Source: Deinandra increscens subsp. villosa
Taxonomy: Eukaryota; Streptophyta; Magnoliopsida; Asterales; Asteraceae
Direction: 5' to 3'
DNA: 64,000 bases
NCBI GenBank assembly: GCA_039602395.1
Contig: JBCNJP010000017.1
Span: 24,448,275 to 24,512,274, forward strand
In this document: in pieces, positions 37,015 through 48,717 of the stretch
How the letters are laid out: every line of letters begins with the position of its first letter
How positions within the stretch are numbered: the stretch's first letter is position 1
Notes under the pieces: model-generated
Seen by the model: only the letters and a program-made list of their open reading frames with translations
What the model was told of the DNA's origin: nothing
Database searches by the model: none
Position numbers and translations under genes: made by a program

Positions 37015-37256
37015 GTCAAACGATCGGACTTTCTCTGCGTATCGAAAGATCGACCTGATCGTTGTTCGTTTGACGTTCTGCTTTATTTTCTTTGGTGTTT
37101 CGTATAATCCATCGGACTTTCTCTGCGTGTACGTGAGTACCGACCTGATTGTTGTTGGATTATACAACTTCTGCTTTATTTTGCATTTCTTATTTTCCTA
37201 AACAATCGGACTTTCTCTGCGTGCCTACCAGCCGACCTGATTGTTGTTTGTTCAGG
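37015..37256 (+). ncRNA. Array of three structured palindromic modules in TE-A
   Basis: The modules are 37015-37074, 37102-37165 and 37197-37256. Each has the order outer arm, TCGGACTTTCTCTGCGT, short inner stem, loop, CGACCTGATYGTTGTT, outer arm. Outer arms are GTCAAACGA/CGTTTGAC, GTATAATCCA/TGGATTATAC and CCTAAACAA/TTGTTCAGG. Inner stem-loops are ATC-GAAA-GAT and GTAC-GTGA-GTAC; the third module has no GNRA loop. UCGG can also pair with CCUGA. The same array, with paired changes, occurs in TE-B and TE-C. It may be a retroelement RNA structure such as a packaging or dimerisation signal; the function is inferred only. Confidence 0.75.
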
Positions 37257-38085
37257 GTTCTGCTTTCTTTTTGCAAGAAACACCATGAACTTGATATCTC
37301 TGTGGCATTTGATTCTCTATAAGCAAGTTTACAATATCAGTATGAGAAATCTGCTGCAAGTAACTTGGCTTGAATAAAAGAAAAATTCAAAAATATGAAA
37401 TAAGCGGATTGCCAGTATTCCTGATTGTGTGGGTACCATGTTGTTATCAATGCTCGAAAATACACTTAATTTCATATCAGAAAGCTATAGATAATGACCT
37501 GCTTTAGCTGAAATAAACCAAATGGTTGTATTCTCAGTCAGCTTGGCTTGCATGCTTAGTATTTTGAAATTGCAGTGTGTACGATGCGTTATGTCTGATA
37601 TGATCTCATGTTGTGATCTTTCTCACCAAAAACAAAAATAGAGTTTAATTCTATATTGCATTTATGTTTTAGTTTATGAAAAATCCAAAAAGATTTTTAG
37701 TGTGTTTTGATATAAACTTTGTAAAATCCAAAAAGATTTTCTTTCTTCTTTGTTTTTGATCTGATCGACACGGGATACAACAATTTTCAAATCTAAATGT
37801 CTTGGTTTCTCCAAAGGAGAGTTTTGTTTGCAAGATTAAAGTTATGCTTTAAAAAGAAAAACTGCACTTCTGTCTTCTGAAGGTTGCAGGTTGAAATCAT
37901 CAAAGTCTTTCAGATAAAGATCTCAGAATGGATTTCATGCATGGTTGCACAGCTGTCAAAGAGTTTATCACTTTCAGAAATGGTTCAGTTGACTTAGTCC
38001 TGTTCCAGCCATGCCTATCCTACCTCAACTAACAATAGATTCAAAGAGTTTGAAGATCTGATACAACACACGTCAAGGGGGAGTT
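37257..38085 (+). other. TE-A 3' untranslated region and polypurine tract
   Basis: No coding sequence. It ends CAAGGGGGAGTT (38074-38085) next to the 3' LTR. Confidence 0.6.
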
Positions 38086-38646
38086 TGTTAGTGCAAAATA
38101 TATGTGTCGTGTGTGTATGAGTTAGTCCTGTTAGTATTGTTAGTTGATTGAGTTAAAATAGTCAAATAATGTCGAGGGTAGAATGTGTCATTCATTGATA
38201 GTTGAGGATTTTATATGTGAGAAATGAATTCTCACATATAAATCACTTTGTTGTTCATGAACTTGAAGAAAAAGAATTCAACCTTCAAGCAGGGTCCGAA
38301 CTATCTCCGAAGTAGAGGTTCGGACCATTCCGAACTGGGCCGAAGTTGGGACGATCTGGATCACATATATAAAGTGTGCTTGAAGTTTGGACGAAGAAGA
38401 ATAGCTCTCGCATAACCGTTTCTGAGATTGATTCATAGAGAGGGATGAGTTTTTGATTTTGTTTTTCAGAGAGATTTTGATTTAGGATCATGATTAGTTA
38501 CTAAAATCGAGTCTATTCATGTAATCAGTGATCCAATTCGAGCTATAAACAGAGATTAATTTACGTTTTTGTGTTCTTAGTTTCGGTGAACTTTCGATCT
38601 CAATTTCGGTGTACAAATCACTAGATCGGGACGATTCGTGTTTTCA
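38086..38646 (+). repeat. TE-A 3' LTR
   Basis: Nearly identical to 32289-32850. It ends GTGTTTTCA and is followed by GTGGG. Confidence 0.93.
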
Positions 38647-38651
38647 GTGGG

Positions 38652-39175
38652 ACCCCGTGTGATGCTGCTAAAATCACAACACAATACTATAATCTTAGTG
38701 ATAGTTTCGATTAAGGGACCGACTTAACAAAACCAAAACGAATTTTCAGTAATTGTTAACTGGTTAACTTTTCGGTTATTGTTAGTTTTGATAATCAACC
38801 CGTTTTAAAATTTCGTTATTGAAGGATATGAGGTCTCCTCAATTTATAAGATTGCAAAAATGATTCAAACTTTTTTAAGGCAATCTGGGATACCAATATA
38901 ACACTTTTATAAAGAGGGAACAAAGGTAGAGAATTTACACCAATCCGTTGTGAGACATAAAACTATTTTTACAATTCCATTAAGAGTAAACAACATAATT
39001 GTACTTATATTAGCGAGATTGTACTTCCATTATCAATTTAAAATTACTATAATTAGGAGTGTTCAAGTTCAGTTATGAGTTGGTCAGTCTTTGGCTTTCA
39101 CCATAACTAAATCCAACTTTTCGGTTAATAAATGAAAATGCATGAGCATCGGATCGTCTACTCGATCTAGCTATT
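38652..39175. other. Right flank of the duplicated segment, copy 1
   Basis: Matches 63669-64000 of copy 2. Nothing coding. Read on the minus strand, its junction with the MULE flank ends CACTAG|T, which could be an old Helitron 3' end, but no hairpin survives. Confidence 0.4.
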
Positions 39176-39459
39176 TGAACATCGAAACGTAATTAACCGA
39201 ATGTTTTATTGATCACAATGAACAATTACAATCAGTAAACACTCAGAATACATATACAGAGAACACTCTCAGAAACACACACTTAGCGGAAATCTCACAC
39301 ACTCAGAACTCACTAATACAAAGACCAAACACCTATTTATACCCAACTGGCCGATCCTTGTCCGAACTCCAGGTTCGGACCTGGTTCGGCCAGACCTAAT
39401 TTGACTTGATCTTGTACATTGCTTGATACTTCACACGACGCACATATCAGGTATCAACA
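39176..39459 (-). repeat. TE-B 3' LTR (284 bp)
   Basis: On the minus strand it starts TGTTGATACCTGATATG and ends ATGTTCA. A TATA box TATAAATA lies at 39334-39341. The GGTCCGAACCTGGAGTTCGG segment resembles the TE-C LTR, so TE-B and TE-C are related. Confidence 0.8.
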
Positions 39460-40229
39460 AACTCCCCCTCGTCGTGTGCAGTATCTCTTCAATATCATCA
39501 ACTTTGTATCTTCAATGAAGCTCCCCCTCAAGTATAGAATCCGTTCATTCAATGAAATGAATCTTCAAACAAACTCCTCCTCAACTCGATCGTAGCTTGA
39601 TCTTGAATACTTGATGACATTTTAGTGTATCTTTGGTCTTTTATCAACAGCTTCAGAAGACTTGAAGTCGTGATATTTTGCACATAGCAACCTGCTCAAA
39701 CATTTAAATAATCTTGGAGCAAAATGTCTCTTTGAGACTCTAATATATGACTTTGAAAATTGATTTGTATCACGTGCTGATCAGATCGAAAATAAAGCAG
39801 AAAAAAAATCATTTTGATTTTTCAAAGTTTATGCTAAAACACACCGAAAATCTTTATGGCTTATCCTGATATGAAATGAACTTGCAATACAGAATCAAAC
39901 ACTATTTTTGGTATGAGAAAGATCACTATATGGGATCATATTGAAGATAACGCACTGAACTGCACTTCAAATTCAATTAATCGAAGCACATAAGTCATGC
40001 TAATTGCTGGTATAATTTGTCCAACTTAAACTCAGGCGGAATCATACTCATAACATTTGGATATGCTAAGGTATAGATTAGATTTGCTTTGACCAGTGTA
40101 TCCCACACTATCAGACATTTTCAGTATTTCTTTCTTTTTCCTTTTGTGTGATAGTACTTGTGGTTTTTCACAACGCATAATATTTTCATGATATCGTCAA
40201 CTGTATTTCATGCAAAAAGAAATAAGAAG
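39460..40229 (-). other. TE-B 3' non-coding region downstream of the hairpins
   Basis: No coding sequence. It resembles the matching part of TE-C (61618-62318), including GTGTGGGATACACTGGTCAA-type sequence. Confidence 0.55.
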
Positions 40230-40468
40230 GTTAAATCGTCTACCTTAAGGTCGATCTTTCGATATGCAGATAAAGCCTCGGATTTAACAAAATAAGAAAA
40301 TAAAACAAGTTGAAATTGTATAACCCAACAACAATCAGGTCGGTACTCCCGTACACGCAGAGAAAGTCCGATGAGTTATACGAAACACCAAAGAAAATAA
40401 AGCAGAACGTCAAACGAACAATGATCAGGTCGATCTTTCGATACGCAGAGAAAGTCCGATCGTTTGAC
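40230..40468 (-). ncRNA. Array of three structured palindromic modules in TE-B
   Basis: In minus-strand order: 40409-40468, 40318-40381 and 40230-40288. Outer arms are GTCAAACGA/CGTTTGAC, GTATAACTCA/TGGGTTATAC (one G-U pair) and GTTAAATC/GATTTAAC. Inner stem-loops are ATC-GAAA-GAT, GTAC-GGGA-GTAC and ATC-GAAA-GAT. All three loops fit GNRA. Confidence 0.75.
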
Positions 40469-41257
40469 AAAATAAAGAAAATCAAACAAGTTTAAATCTT
40501 TGCAAAAAGAACAAATGTATACACAGTGACTTCTCATTTTGAATTTCACACTTATTCTTCTTTTTGTGTCATGAAAAATGCATCAAGATGTTATCCACAT
40601 GGTCAAGCATTAGTATTTAGTGTATATCACATCTGAATACTTTCTGATTCGCCTAGCCTACCAAGCATATCAAACAATGATCTTATGGCTCTCTCATCTA
40701 CTCTATCCATGAGTCAGATACGTAAGCCAATGTACCATCATTTCCCAATGAACAATTTCTCACAATTTTATATGTTGCATGTACTCACTTTCCTTCATTA
40801 TATATTTGGCATGTATTCACCTTCTCCCCATAACATGCTTTTTCTCAATTACTCCCCCTTACGTACAATTCTCCCCCTTAAAATGAAAACTCTATTTTTG
40901 GATTTTCATTTTACACAAAAACAAACTCTATTATTGGCTTTTTGAGGAAAAATTTGTAAGCAAAGAAAATGGACCAATCAACACAGATAGTTTGTAGATT
41001 TAGAATTCAGAAAATTTGCAGGTTAGAAAAATTTATCATGAAATTTAAGTTAAGCAGAAACTCCTCCATCAACAACTTTGTAATCGTTGATAGGTCTTCT
41101 AGAAGTACCTGCACACTGGTCAAACTAATTAGTTCATAAATGACCCGAAGCGTATTGCTTCTGGTCGACCAGTGTCCTGGGTTTGCTTAGAAACCACCTT
41201 AGGTTTCCATTGCTGTTGTTTTGGTAATTTAGCTTTTGATAAAACAATCACAAGTGA
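40469..41257 (-). other. TE-B non-coding region between gag and the hairpins
   Basis: AT-rich with no pol sequence. It includes stretches matching TE-C around 60900-61300, such as the ATGATGGTACATTGGC-type block. Confidence 0.5.
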
Positions 41258-44208
41258 CTATGATGATGAACCTACATTTTGAGCTTTTGGAAACTTTGGA
41301 ACAAAACGTTTTTGTTTATGAAAGAATGTAGGCTCAACTTCATCAAAAACTCTGCCTTGTACATCAAAGAACTTTGTAATGGCATGTTTACCAAAAACAT
41401 ATTTCTTGTGAAATCTTTGGGTGGAATCAGCAGGTAATGGACAATCGTTTGCCATATGCCCTGTTTGACGGCAAATATAACAAATTCGCTTTGTTTTGTC
41501 CCACTTAAAAATGTACCTGCGAAGAACACACATAGATATCTCAAACATGATCAGAATGAGAATCATATACCTGATGCCTGTGATCATGTACCCATTTGTG
41601 ATGTTGGGCTTCGAGATTCAGAACTTTCAGAAGAAATTCGAGCTTTCACAAAAACTTCAGAAATCTTCCGAGCATCAACACAATGAAGAGGAAACTCTTT
41701 ATCCGAGAAAAGCTTATCAGAACCTTTGAGCTTGTAGAATCTCTCAGGTAGAACTTTATCTGCTTTGAACACTTCCTTCTTCACTTGCTTCATCTTAAGC
41801 TTCTTCAAGTTTTGTGGTGCAGATGCTGAAACCTTCTCAGTTTTATCTTTCTTCTCATGAAAACCCAAACCAACTTTCTTTCCAGAAATCTTCTCCTCAG
41901 ATGTAAAATACCCATGCTTTGCCAATCGAGAAAATTCAGCTTTGACTTCAGTCACATTCTTTTGATCGTAGGAAACTTTCTCATCAAACTCCATCTTGTC
42001 ACTTGAAGTCGCTGATTTCTCATTGTCAGCAGACAATGAACCAGAAACAAATTTTGGTACTGGAGGAAACTCAGATTTCTTTACCTTCTTCTTTGTGTTT
42101 TTCTTGTTCTTCTTTGTAGTCACGACCTTTTCTTCCTTATCAGTAGATGATGAAAATTTTGAATAATCAAACTCATCAACTTGTTCCTTCACGTCTTTGA
42201 AAGCCTCCTTCATCTGAGCAGGAGGTGAAGCTGTTTTATCAAACATCTTTTCAAAATTCCCATCCTTAGTAAGAAAACTTGTAAACACTTGAGAATTAGA
42301 GACATTGTTTAGCAAGCGATTTGCATTAATGACTTGAATTTTGAGATCAGAAATTTTCTGTTGAGCATCAGCTAACTCCTTCTCAGTAGCAATTAAACGC
42401 TTTGCAACTTTATGAGTTTCATATTTTTGCATTCGAAGATTGTCAAGTCCTTCATGTAACTCCTTCTTCAATTTATCCTCGTTGCGTTTTTGAATTTCCA
42501 GATTTGCTTTTTGAACTTTACTGACACTAACCAACTCCCGCTTCTCATCCAACAACTTTTCCATGTCAACTTGATATGCTTCAATCTTAGCAGCAGATTC
42601 TTCAGCATTCTTTGTAAGCAAATCAAGTTTAATTTTGGGTTTGTCAAACAAATTCTGAAAATCAGTAGCAGTATCCTCTGCTTCATCCTTCCATTTCTTG
42701 ACTTCTTTCACCAACTCATCCCTTTCTTCACAGATCGTAGCTTTTATAGCTTCAACATCCCTTTTATATTGTTTAGAAATTTCTAAAACTCCATTTAACA
42801 ATCTGATCTCGTTAAGCAGACATTCATTCCTCAAGACCATCTCCTTTTCATGTTCTTTAGAAGTCTTCAACTCTCAATTAACCAAAGTAACTTCCTCAGA
42901 AATTTTTTGAATTTTGCTCAACAAGAAAGCATTTTCTTTCATTAAGCTTTCCAAATTCTCAGCAGATTCATAGGAACTTGGATTTGAACTAGTATTGGAA
43001 CTAGTGTCTGAACAGAAATCCTCTTGTTGACCATGAGTAACTATTAAGGAAGATGAATCATACCCAAACTGTTGACCCCAATCATAAACACCATCATGTT
43101 GAGCTATCAAAGTTGTTGTCTTGCTTGTGTTACTAGTATATGGTTGAGTAAAACCAGGCTTGGGTGATTGAGTAAAACCAGGCTTGCTTGCATGTGCCTG
43201 TTGACAGTCTTCGGCAAAATATCCAAGCTGCGAACATTTATAACATTTTAACTTTGACTTGTCAAAACCCAATTTATCACCTGAAATATTTCTTCCATAT
43301 TGTTTCTTGAAGAACCTCTTTGATCTTTGACATAACATAGCATATTGCCAAGATATATCCAATTCAATTAATTGATCATCATCAAGTGCATCAAGATCAT
43401 CGCTGGTTAACTTTGCATCAACAACATTCTTGATAATCAAACCAAAGGATGATGAAATCAATGCAGAAATCATTTTAGCACAATCATCTGTTGATTCAGC
43501 AGAAAAAGCATTCTGACTTGAACAATTTGGAATTGTAAAGCTACAACCCCGTGAAGACTTGTTATCAGAAATTTCAGTCAAGAAAGCTGTGCTTGGTGCA
43601 GAACTCAGGCTTGGTTTAGTTTTAGCATTCATGCTTGCAGTATTCTCACCATGGTAGAACTTAGAATTTTGTAATGTAGTAGTAGCCTTGTTTGAAGTCA
43701 TCATCTCCATCTCTCTAGCATGAAGCTTTCCGGTTAAATCATGAAATGATAATGCAGGATAATCTTTGTCATGGGTAAGCAACAAAACATAATTTTCCCA
43801 CTTTTCTGGTAATGCTTCCATTAATTTCTCTTTCAATTCCTCGGTGTTTTCAATGTTCACCACCTTCATTTCACTAATCAAATGTGAAAATCTGGATACA
43901 AGTGCCGGTATAGTCTCTTTATCAAAATGTTGAAAATTCTCAAATTCTTTGTTCAACACTTTTCTTCTACTCTTCTTGTATTGATCATTCCCTTCGCATC
44001 TAGCAGACAATGCATCCCACAATTGTTTTGACTTTTTGCAAGTACAAAATTGATGCAACAACTCAGTGGGCAGAGCCATTGTTAGATAACCATAGACTTT
44101 TTCTTCAAGCTAATAGAGTTTTCTTTCATCACCATCAAAATCTTGAATTCTTTCAAAATCTCCATCTGCTTGTGGATGCATGTAAAGTTTGCGAATCGGA
44201 ATCCATAA
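41258..44208 (-). pseudogene. gag: gag of TE-B, partial and damaged
   Basis: On the minus strand the frame emerges from the gap with a broken start. It then reads TMALPTELLHQFCTCKKSKQ, LWDALSARCEGNDQYKKSRR and EALPEKWENYVLLLTHDKDY, the copia UBN2-type gag domain. The first knuckle CYKCSQLGYFAEDC has Tyr in place of the zinc-binding His. A long coiled coil follows (about 41900-42870). A second knuckle CYICRQTGHMANDC lies near 41440-41490. An in-frame stop at 42874-42876 and a frameshift near 41585 break the frame, with another stop just upstream of 44079. Protein length before decay would be near 1000 residues, long for copia gag. Confidence 0.85.
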
Positions 44209-44708
44209 NNNNNNNNNNNNNNNNNNNNNNNNNNNNNNNNNNNNNNNNNNNNNNNNNNNNNNNNNNNNNNNNNNNNNNNNNNNNNNNNNNNNNNNNNNNN
44301 NNNNNNNNNNNNNNNNNNNNNNNNNNNNNNNNNNNNNNNNNNNNNNNNNNNNNNNNNNNNNNNNNNNNNNNNNNNNNNNNNNNNNNNNNNNNNNNNNNNN
44401 NNNNNNNNNNNNNNNNNNNNNNNNNNNNNNNNNNNNNNNNNNNNNNNNNNNNNNNNNNNNNNNNNNNNNNNNNNNNNNNNNNNNNNNNNNNNNNNNNNNN
44501 NNNNNNNNNNNNNNNNNNNNNNNNNNNNNNNNNNNNNNNNNNNNNNNNNNNNNNNNNNNNNNNNNNNNNNNNNNNNNNNNNNNNNNNNNNNNNNNNNNNN
44601 NNNNNNNNNNNNNNNNNNNNNNNNNNNNNNNNNNNNNNNNNNNNNNNNNNNNNNNNNNNNNNNNNNNNNNNNNNNNNNNNNNNNNNNNNNNNNNNNNNNN
44701 NNNNNNNN
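44209..44708. other. Assembly gap of exactly 500 N
   Basis: A round-number run of N, so the true length is unknown. It hides the 5' part of TE-B and the upstream pol of TE-D. Confidence 0.98.
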
Positions 44709-45594
44709 TAGTTTCGCTATGAAGGATTTAGGAGAAGCCGCTTACATGTCGGGAAGAAAGATTCACAGGGATAGATCTAAGCGACTTCTTGGACTCAGTC
44801 AAAGTACATATATTGACAAGATAATAGCTCGATTCAACATGGAGAATTCCAAGAAATGAAATGTTCCTATGACTAAATGAACAGTGTTGAACAAATCGAA
44901 AGTTCCTTCAACGGACCTTGAAAAGAAGCAGCTGGAAAAGGTTCCATACACTTCAGCTATTGGGTCAATTATGTATGCTATGCTGTGCACAAGACCTGAT
45001 GTCTCGTATGCATTTAGCTTGACCAGTCGTTACCAACAGACTCCAGGAATTGCTCACTAGACTGTTGTAAAAAACATGTTAAAATACCTTAGGAAAACTA
45101 AGGATGTGTTCTTGGTATACGGAGGAACGGATGAAGAGCTCACTGTAAGATGTTACACTGACGTGAGTTTTCAGACTGATCAAGATGATTCTCGATCACA
45201 ATCTGGATTCGTATTTACTCTGAACGGAGGCGCCATTTCATGGAAGAGCTCAAAACAGAGTGTTGTGGCTGATTCCACAACCGAATCTGAGTACATAGTC
45301 GTCTCAGAAGCTTCAAAGGAGGCTTCTTGGATGAAGAAGTTCATTACAGATCTCGATGTGGTTCCTTTACTAAAGCAACCGATCGAGGTGCTCTGTGATA
45401 ACACAGGAGCCATAGCTCAAGCAAAGGAGCCCAGAGCACATCACAGAGCCAAGCACATTCTGAGAAAATTCCACTACATTCGAGAAGTACTGGAACGAGG
45501 AGATATCCGCATAAGCAAAGTAGACACAGATAAAAACTTAGCCGATCCATTCACTAAGCCCATGGCTCAAGCTGCTCATGATTATCATAGATAA
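44709..45594 (+). pseudogene. pol: copia pol C-terminus (RT end and RNase H) of TE-D
   Basis: The frame opens at the gap with FAMKDLGEAAYM, then RLLGLSQSTYIDKII, YTSAIGSIMYAMLCTRPDVS, the RNase H landmarks SGFVFTLNGGAISWKSSKQ, TTESEYIVVSEASKEASWMK, CDNTGAIAQAKEPRAHHRAK and NLADPFTKPM, ending at 45594. Three in-frame stops (two TGA near 44860-44880, one TAG at 45058-45060) show it is inactive. From 45076 to the end the frame is open for 172 codons. It joins directly to the TE-D 3' region and LTR, so this is the 3' half of one element. Confidence 0.9.
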
Positions 45595-46453
45595 GCTATA
45601 GAACTTAAATTGGCTAATATGTTTTGATTTAGTATTTGGGTGTACGAACATTAAACAGTTATCTATTTATTATTCTTATTCCATTGAAGAATGCAATTAA
45701 AGAATTGTATAATTGCGTTCGTTTTTAGTAAGTTTAATCATCCAAGAAATAGTTCTAAACCGTCTGTGGTCGATCAAACATCGTGGGAACGATATTTGAA
45801 GCAAGACTATTTTAACTTTTGAGTCTCAAAGGCGTTGACATTCAAGACTTAAAGGCCTTATTAAAGAATAACGTTGGACGTAACTTGCATCAAATTAAAC
45901 TCCATGGATAAGAGATTTCTTTGATTATAGGTATACTCAATTGTGTCCTTTGACCTGAGACATATACTAGAACTCTCGTTTACCAAGATGTATTCTTTGA
46001 TTGTAGTCAACCACTGTCGCGTGAATGCCAGTCAGAAAGGCTACTTTTGGGAATAGATCTGAAGTTCAGTGGAAGTTGTATACGGGCAATATGGGATTCT
46101 GTACTATTGTGTAATCTATTGCATAATAGCTAGACATCATGGCGCCCTCGTTGATTCAAATGATGAGTGTGAGGCCTCACCCAAACTTACTATGTGTTTG
46201 ATTGGATCACTATGAGTCTAGAACGAGAAAATGATTGAGCATAGTATGAGAGCCATGTCTCATAGTTCATCAGATGTCTTAAACAAAAAGGATCAACTGA
46301 CTTTACGCATACCTTAAGTCCTAGGTATATAGTCCGGTTTATAGATATATATACCTTGGCTGACGACTTAAAGCGTCATGACTGCAATCATGCATAGCTA
46401 GAGTGCCTCTGACTGTACATGTTTAATTTTCTGGATCAGTCAAAGTGGGAGAC
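45595..46453 (+). other. TE-D 3' non-coding region, copy 2
   Basis: Between the pol stop and the LTR. Ends in AAAGTGGGAGAC, a copia polypurine tract. From 45963 on it matches copy 1. TATAC at 46079-46083 is the unoccupied target of the solo LTR found in copy 1. Confidence 0.75.
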
Positions 46454-47695
46454 TGTTGGATATTGTATGTCCATATCCGATAAATTAACGTGACCGACCT
46501 AGTCATTGACCCATAAGAGTTACACTGGGGTCAACGTGTCATAAAATCCGATTAATTTGGTAATCGGTAACCGAACAAAACTTAATTACTAAGTTTAGTA
46601 ATTTAGGTGGATAATTATTTAATTTACTAGATTAGTTTAGTTAATTAATTAAAAGGTTAATTAATTAATTATTTGGTTTTAATTAAATTATGAATTTCAC
46701 TTAAATCAGTTAAATTAGTTAGTTAGTGAATAAATGAGAGGATTATATTAAAAGGTTTAATTTAAGAGATAATTGAGATTAAAAAGAATTTAAGCTCTAT
46801 CCAAATTGTTTTAGATCAATAATAAAAAAAACTGATTTGACAGTTTTTGGGGTTAATCCAGTTGTAAACCAAAAAAGCATAAAAATCTCTCTCTCCCCCC
46901 TCTCTTTGCGATCTTGGCCTGCACCCCCCTCCTTCGGTCCGACCGCTACCTTCGACCGGCCCTCCTCGGTCCGCCACTATTGTCCGTTACTGCCACCCGC
47001 AACCACGCCAACGTCCGCCACCCTTATTCGCTGCCGCCTCTACCCGGTCGCACCACCATGTCGTCGCCGACACCCACCGCCGATGCCATGACCACCACCG
47101 CTATCGCTGCTACCTCGTTGACCACCTTCGTAGTCACCGCCACCGCCAACCACCACCGCCGCCACCTCCGTGATCCCGTCCCACTTGTGTCTTTGTCCAC
47201 TTTATCCGGTGAAACTGTCACCGACGATCGTCGCCGCCCTGCCTCCGGCGATCGGAGCACCGCCACTGCCGGCCACCATGGCACCGCCGGTGGTGACCGT
47301 CGAGCACGGGGTTTCCAACCCCGGTTCCGGTTTGTGTTTCGGGACGATTTCGCCTCTATCGGAATTCATGGATCAAGATTCACCGGTCACCCTGTTTCTT
47401 GGTAACGAAGAAATCATCATGACATCTCCAGTCAAGAGTGTTGCTGATTTGACTCGCAAGTTTGAGTCAACTATTTCGTTCAACCCTAGCAACAACGTAT
47501 TGAATCCCGGTGTCTCGAACGGTTGTTCGGATCCGACTAAGGTATATCTAAAATATATTTATTAGATATAATTTATTTTGTCGAATTATTTATTTTCGTG
47601 TAACTGATGATTTGATCTTATAACAGTTTTACGGTGTTCGTGTTTTTAATTAGTTTCGCTGCGTAATCTGTAAATATATATTTAACCGGTAAGTA

Positions 47696-47697
<2 letters not shown>
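46454..47697 (+). repeat. TE-D copia LTR, copy 2 (3' end uncertain)
   Basis: It starts TGTTGGATATTGTATGTCC right after the polypurine tract. The CCG-rich leader (46910-47540) ends in AAG|GTATAT. It runs into a TA then TG microsatellite. Confidence 0.75.
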
Positions 47698-47729
<32 letters not shown>

Positions 47730-48717
47730 TTAGTAAAAAAAATGTTACTAAACGTGTTACCCGAACACCACTGTAAAACCCAATAGAGAGAAATAACAAC
47801 ACAACCTTTTCTTGCAGAAACACCCTCACGGCCCTTCCCTTCTTAATTTCCACTCATTTCCGACACCATCGTCACTAGCGATACAACCTCCGCCCTTCCA
47901 CCACCTCTTTTAGTGCCGTCTTGACAAATCACGAGGGACAATCCGCTTACTGTTGGCGAATTTCAAAATTCGTATAACAAACATCTGGATAAATTTGGAG
48001 TCGTGATAGAGTCACTTTCAGATTAAACAATTGGAGTTTATACCAATTTTTGGTCAGATAAAATAAAAAAAAAAGATTCAAGATTTTAGTATGGAGTTTT
48101 GGAACAGTGTGGATTGCTAGAATGATCGAATGTCGTAATCTGAGACCTAGAATCCTAAAACCAGGGAAGGAGCGTGTAGATAACCGCTTCACAATTATCT
48201 ATTCGAATTTTGAACAATTACACATTTATTCCCTCATGTTTTAATTAATGCATTTCCGGTCCGAATTAAAATTCTAATGCATTTTTTATGAAGGACTTTA
48301 TTCGAAATAAAAATTTTGCAAACAGGGCTCTGCCTCTAGAACTTCGTTAGGGGCTGCCTCTCCTTGGACCTCGCTTCTCTTAAGGAGCTGCCCTATTTGA
48401 TCCCCAGTTAGTCCCAATTGACATTTAAAAAAACATACACTGTTATTTGAATGTTATATGCAATCTATCATAACACCTTTATAATATGAAAAATATAAAA
48501 TAGTGATCATGTTCTTGGTATTATTATTACTTTAAACAATTTTAAAAAGTTTTTGGGTTCGGGTTGGTCCGAATCAAAGTTATTGGATCGGACCCGAACT
48601 ATCTGTCGGGTATACGTATACCCCACCCTCTGGCTCAGCCTCCTTCCTCGTCTCCGTCGCATCTCCTACGCCGTTTTCTCTCTCTCTCTCTCTCTCTCTC
48701 GCAGCTCGTCAACCACA
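47698..48717. other. VDAC upstream region, copy 2
   Basis: Matches 22378-23411 of copy 1, without Helitron H1. It has a TA/TG microsatellite at the left and a CT microsatellite just before the start codon. Confidence 0.5.

Larger units (their letters stand above)
32289..38646 (+). mobile_element. TE-A, complete copia-like gag-only LTR element
   Basis: LTRs are 32289-32850 and 38086-38646 (562 and 561 bp, about eight differences by eye), with a TSD of GTGGG on both sides (32284-32288, 38647-38651). The primer site is TGGTATCAGAGC at 32853-32864 and the polypurine tract CAAGGGGGAG ends just before 38086. The empty site is in copy 2 (63664-63668). Only a damaged gag lies inside, with no integrase, RT or RNase H. 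This matches the TR-GAG type of non-autonomous element described in plants, which must use enzymes from elsewhere. Confidence 0.93.
18040..39175 (+). repeat. Segmental duplication, copy 1
   Basis: Homology with copy 2 starts abruptly at TATACTAGAACTCTCG (18040 here, 45963 there). Apart from named insertions it continues through the TE-D LTR, VDAC gene, intergenic DNA, Mutator-like element and the DNA to its right; the other copy runs off the window at 64000, which matches about 38985 here. VDAC start codons are 25306 bp apart and the orientation is the same. By eye the non-coding parts differ by a few percent, plus small indels, including about 165 extra bases at 29649-29812 here. Confidence 0.9.
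39176..44208 (-). mobile_element. TE-B, copia-like gag-only LTR element, 5' end lost in the gap
   Basis: Read on the minus strand: gag enters from the N gap, runs to 41258, then a non-coding region with the three-hairpin array, a polypurine tract GAGGGGGAGTT (39460-39470), and a 3' LTR (39176-39459). No integrase or RT was found between gag and the LTR. The 5' LTR and primer site, if present, are in or beyond the gap, so no TSD can be tested. Confidence 0.85.

Noticed and set aside
37015..37256. CRISPR-like array of repeats with variable spacers
   Set aside because: Only three units, in a plant LTR element, with paired arms instead of independent spacers and no cas genes.
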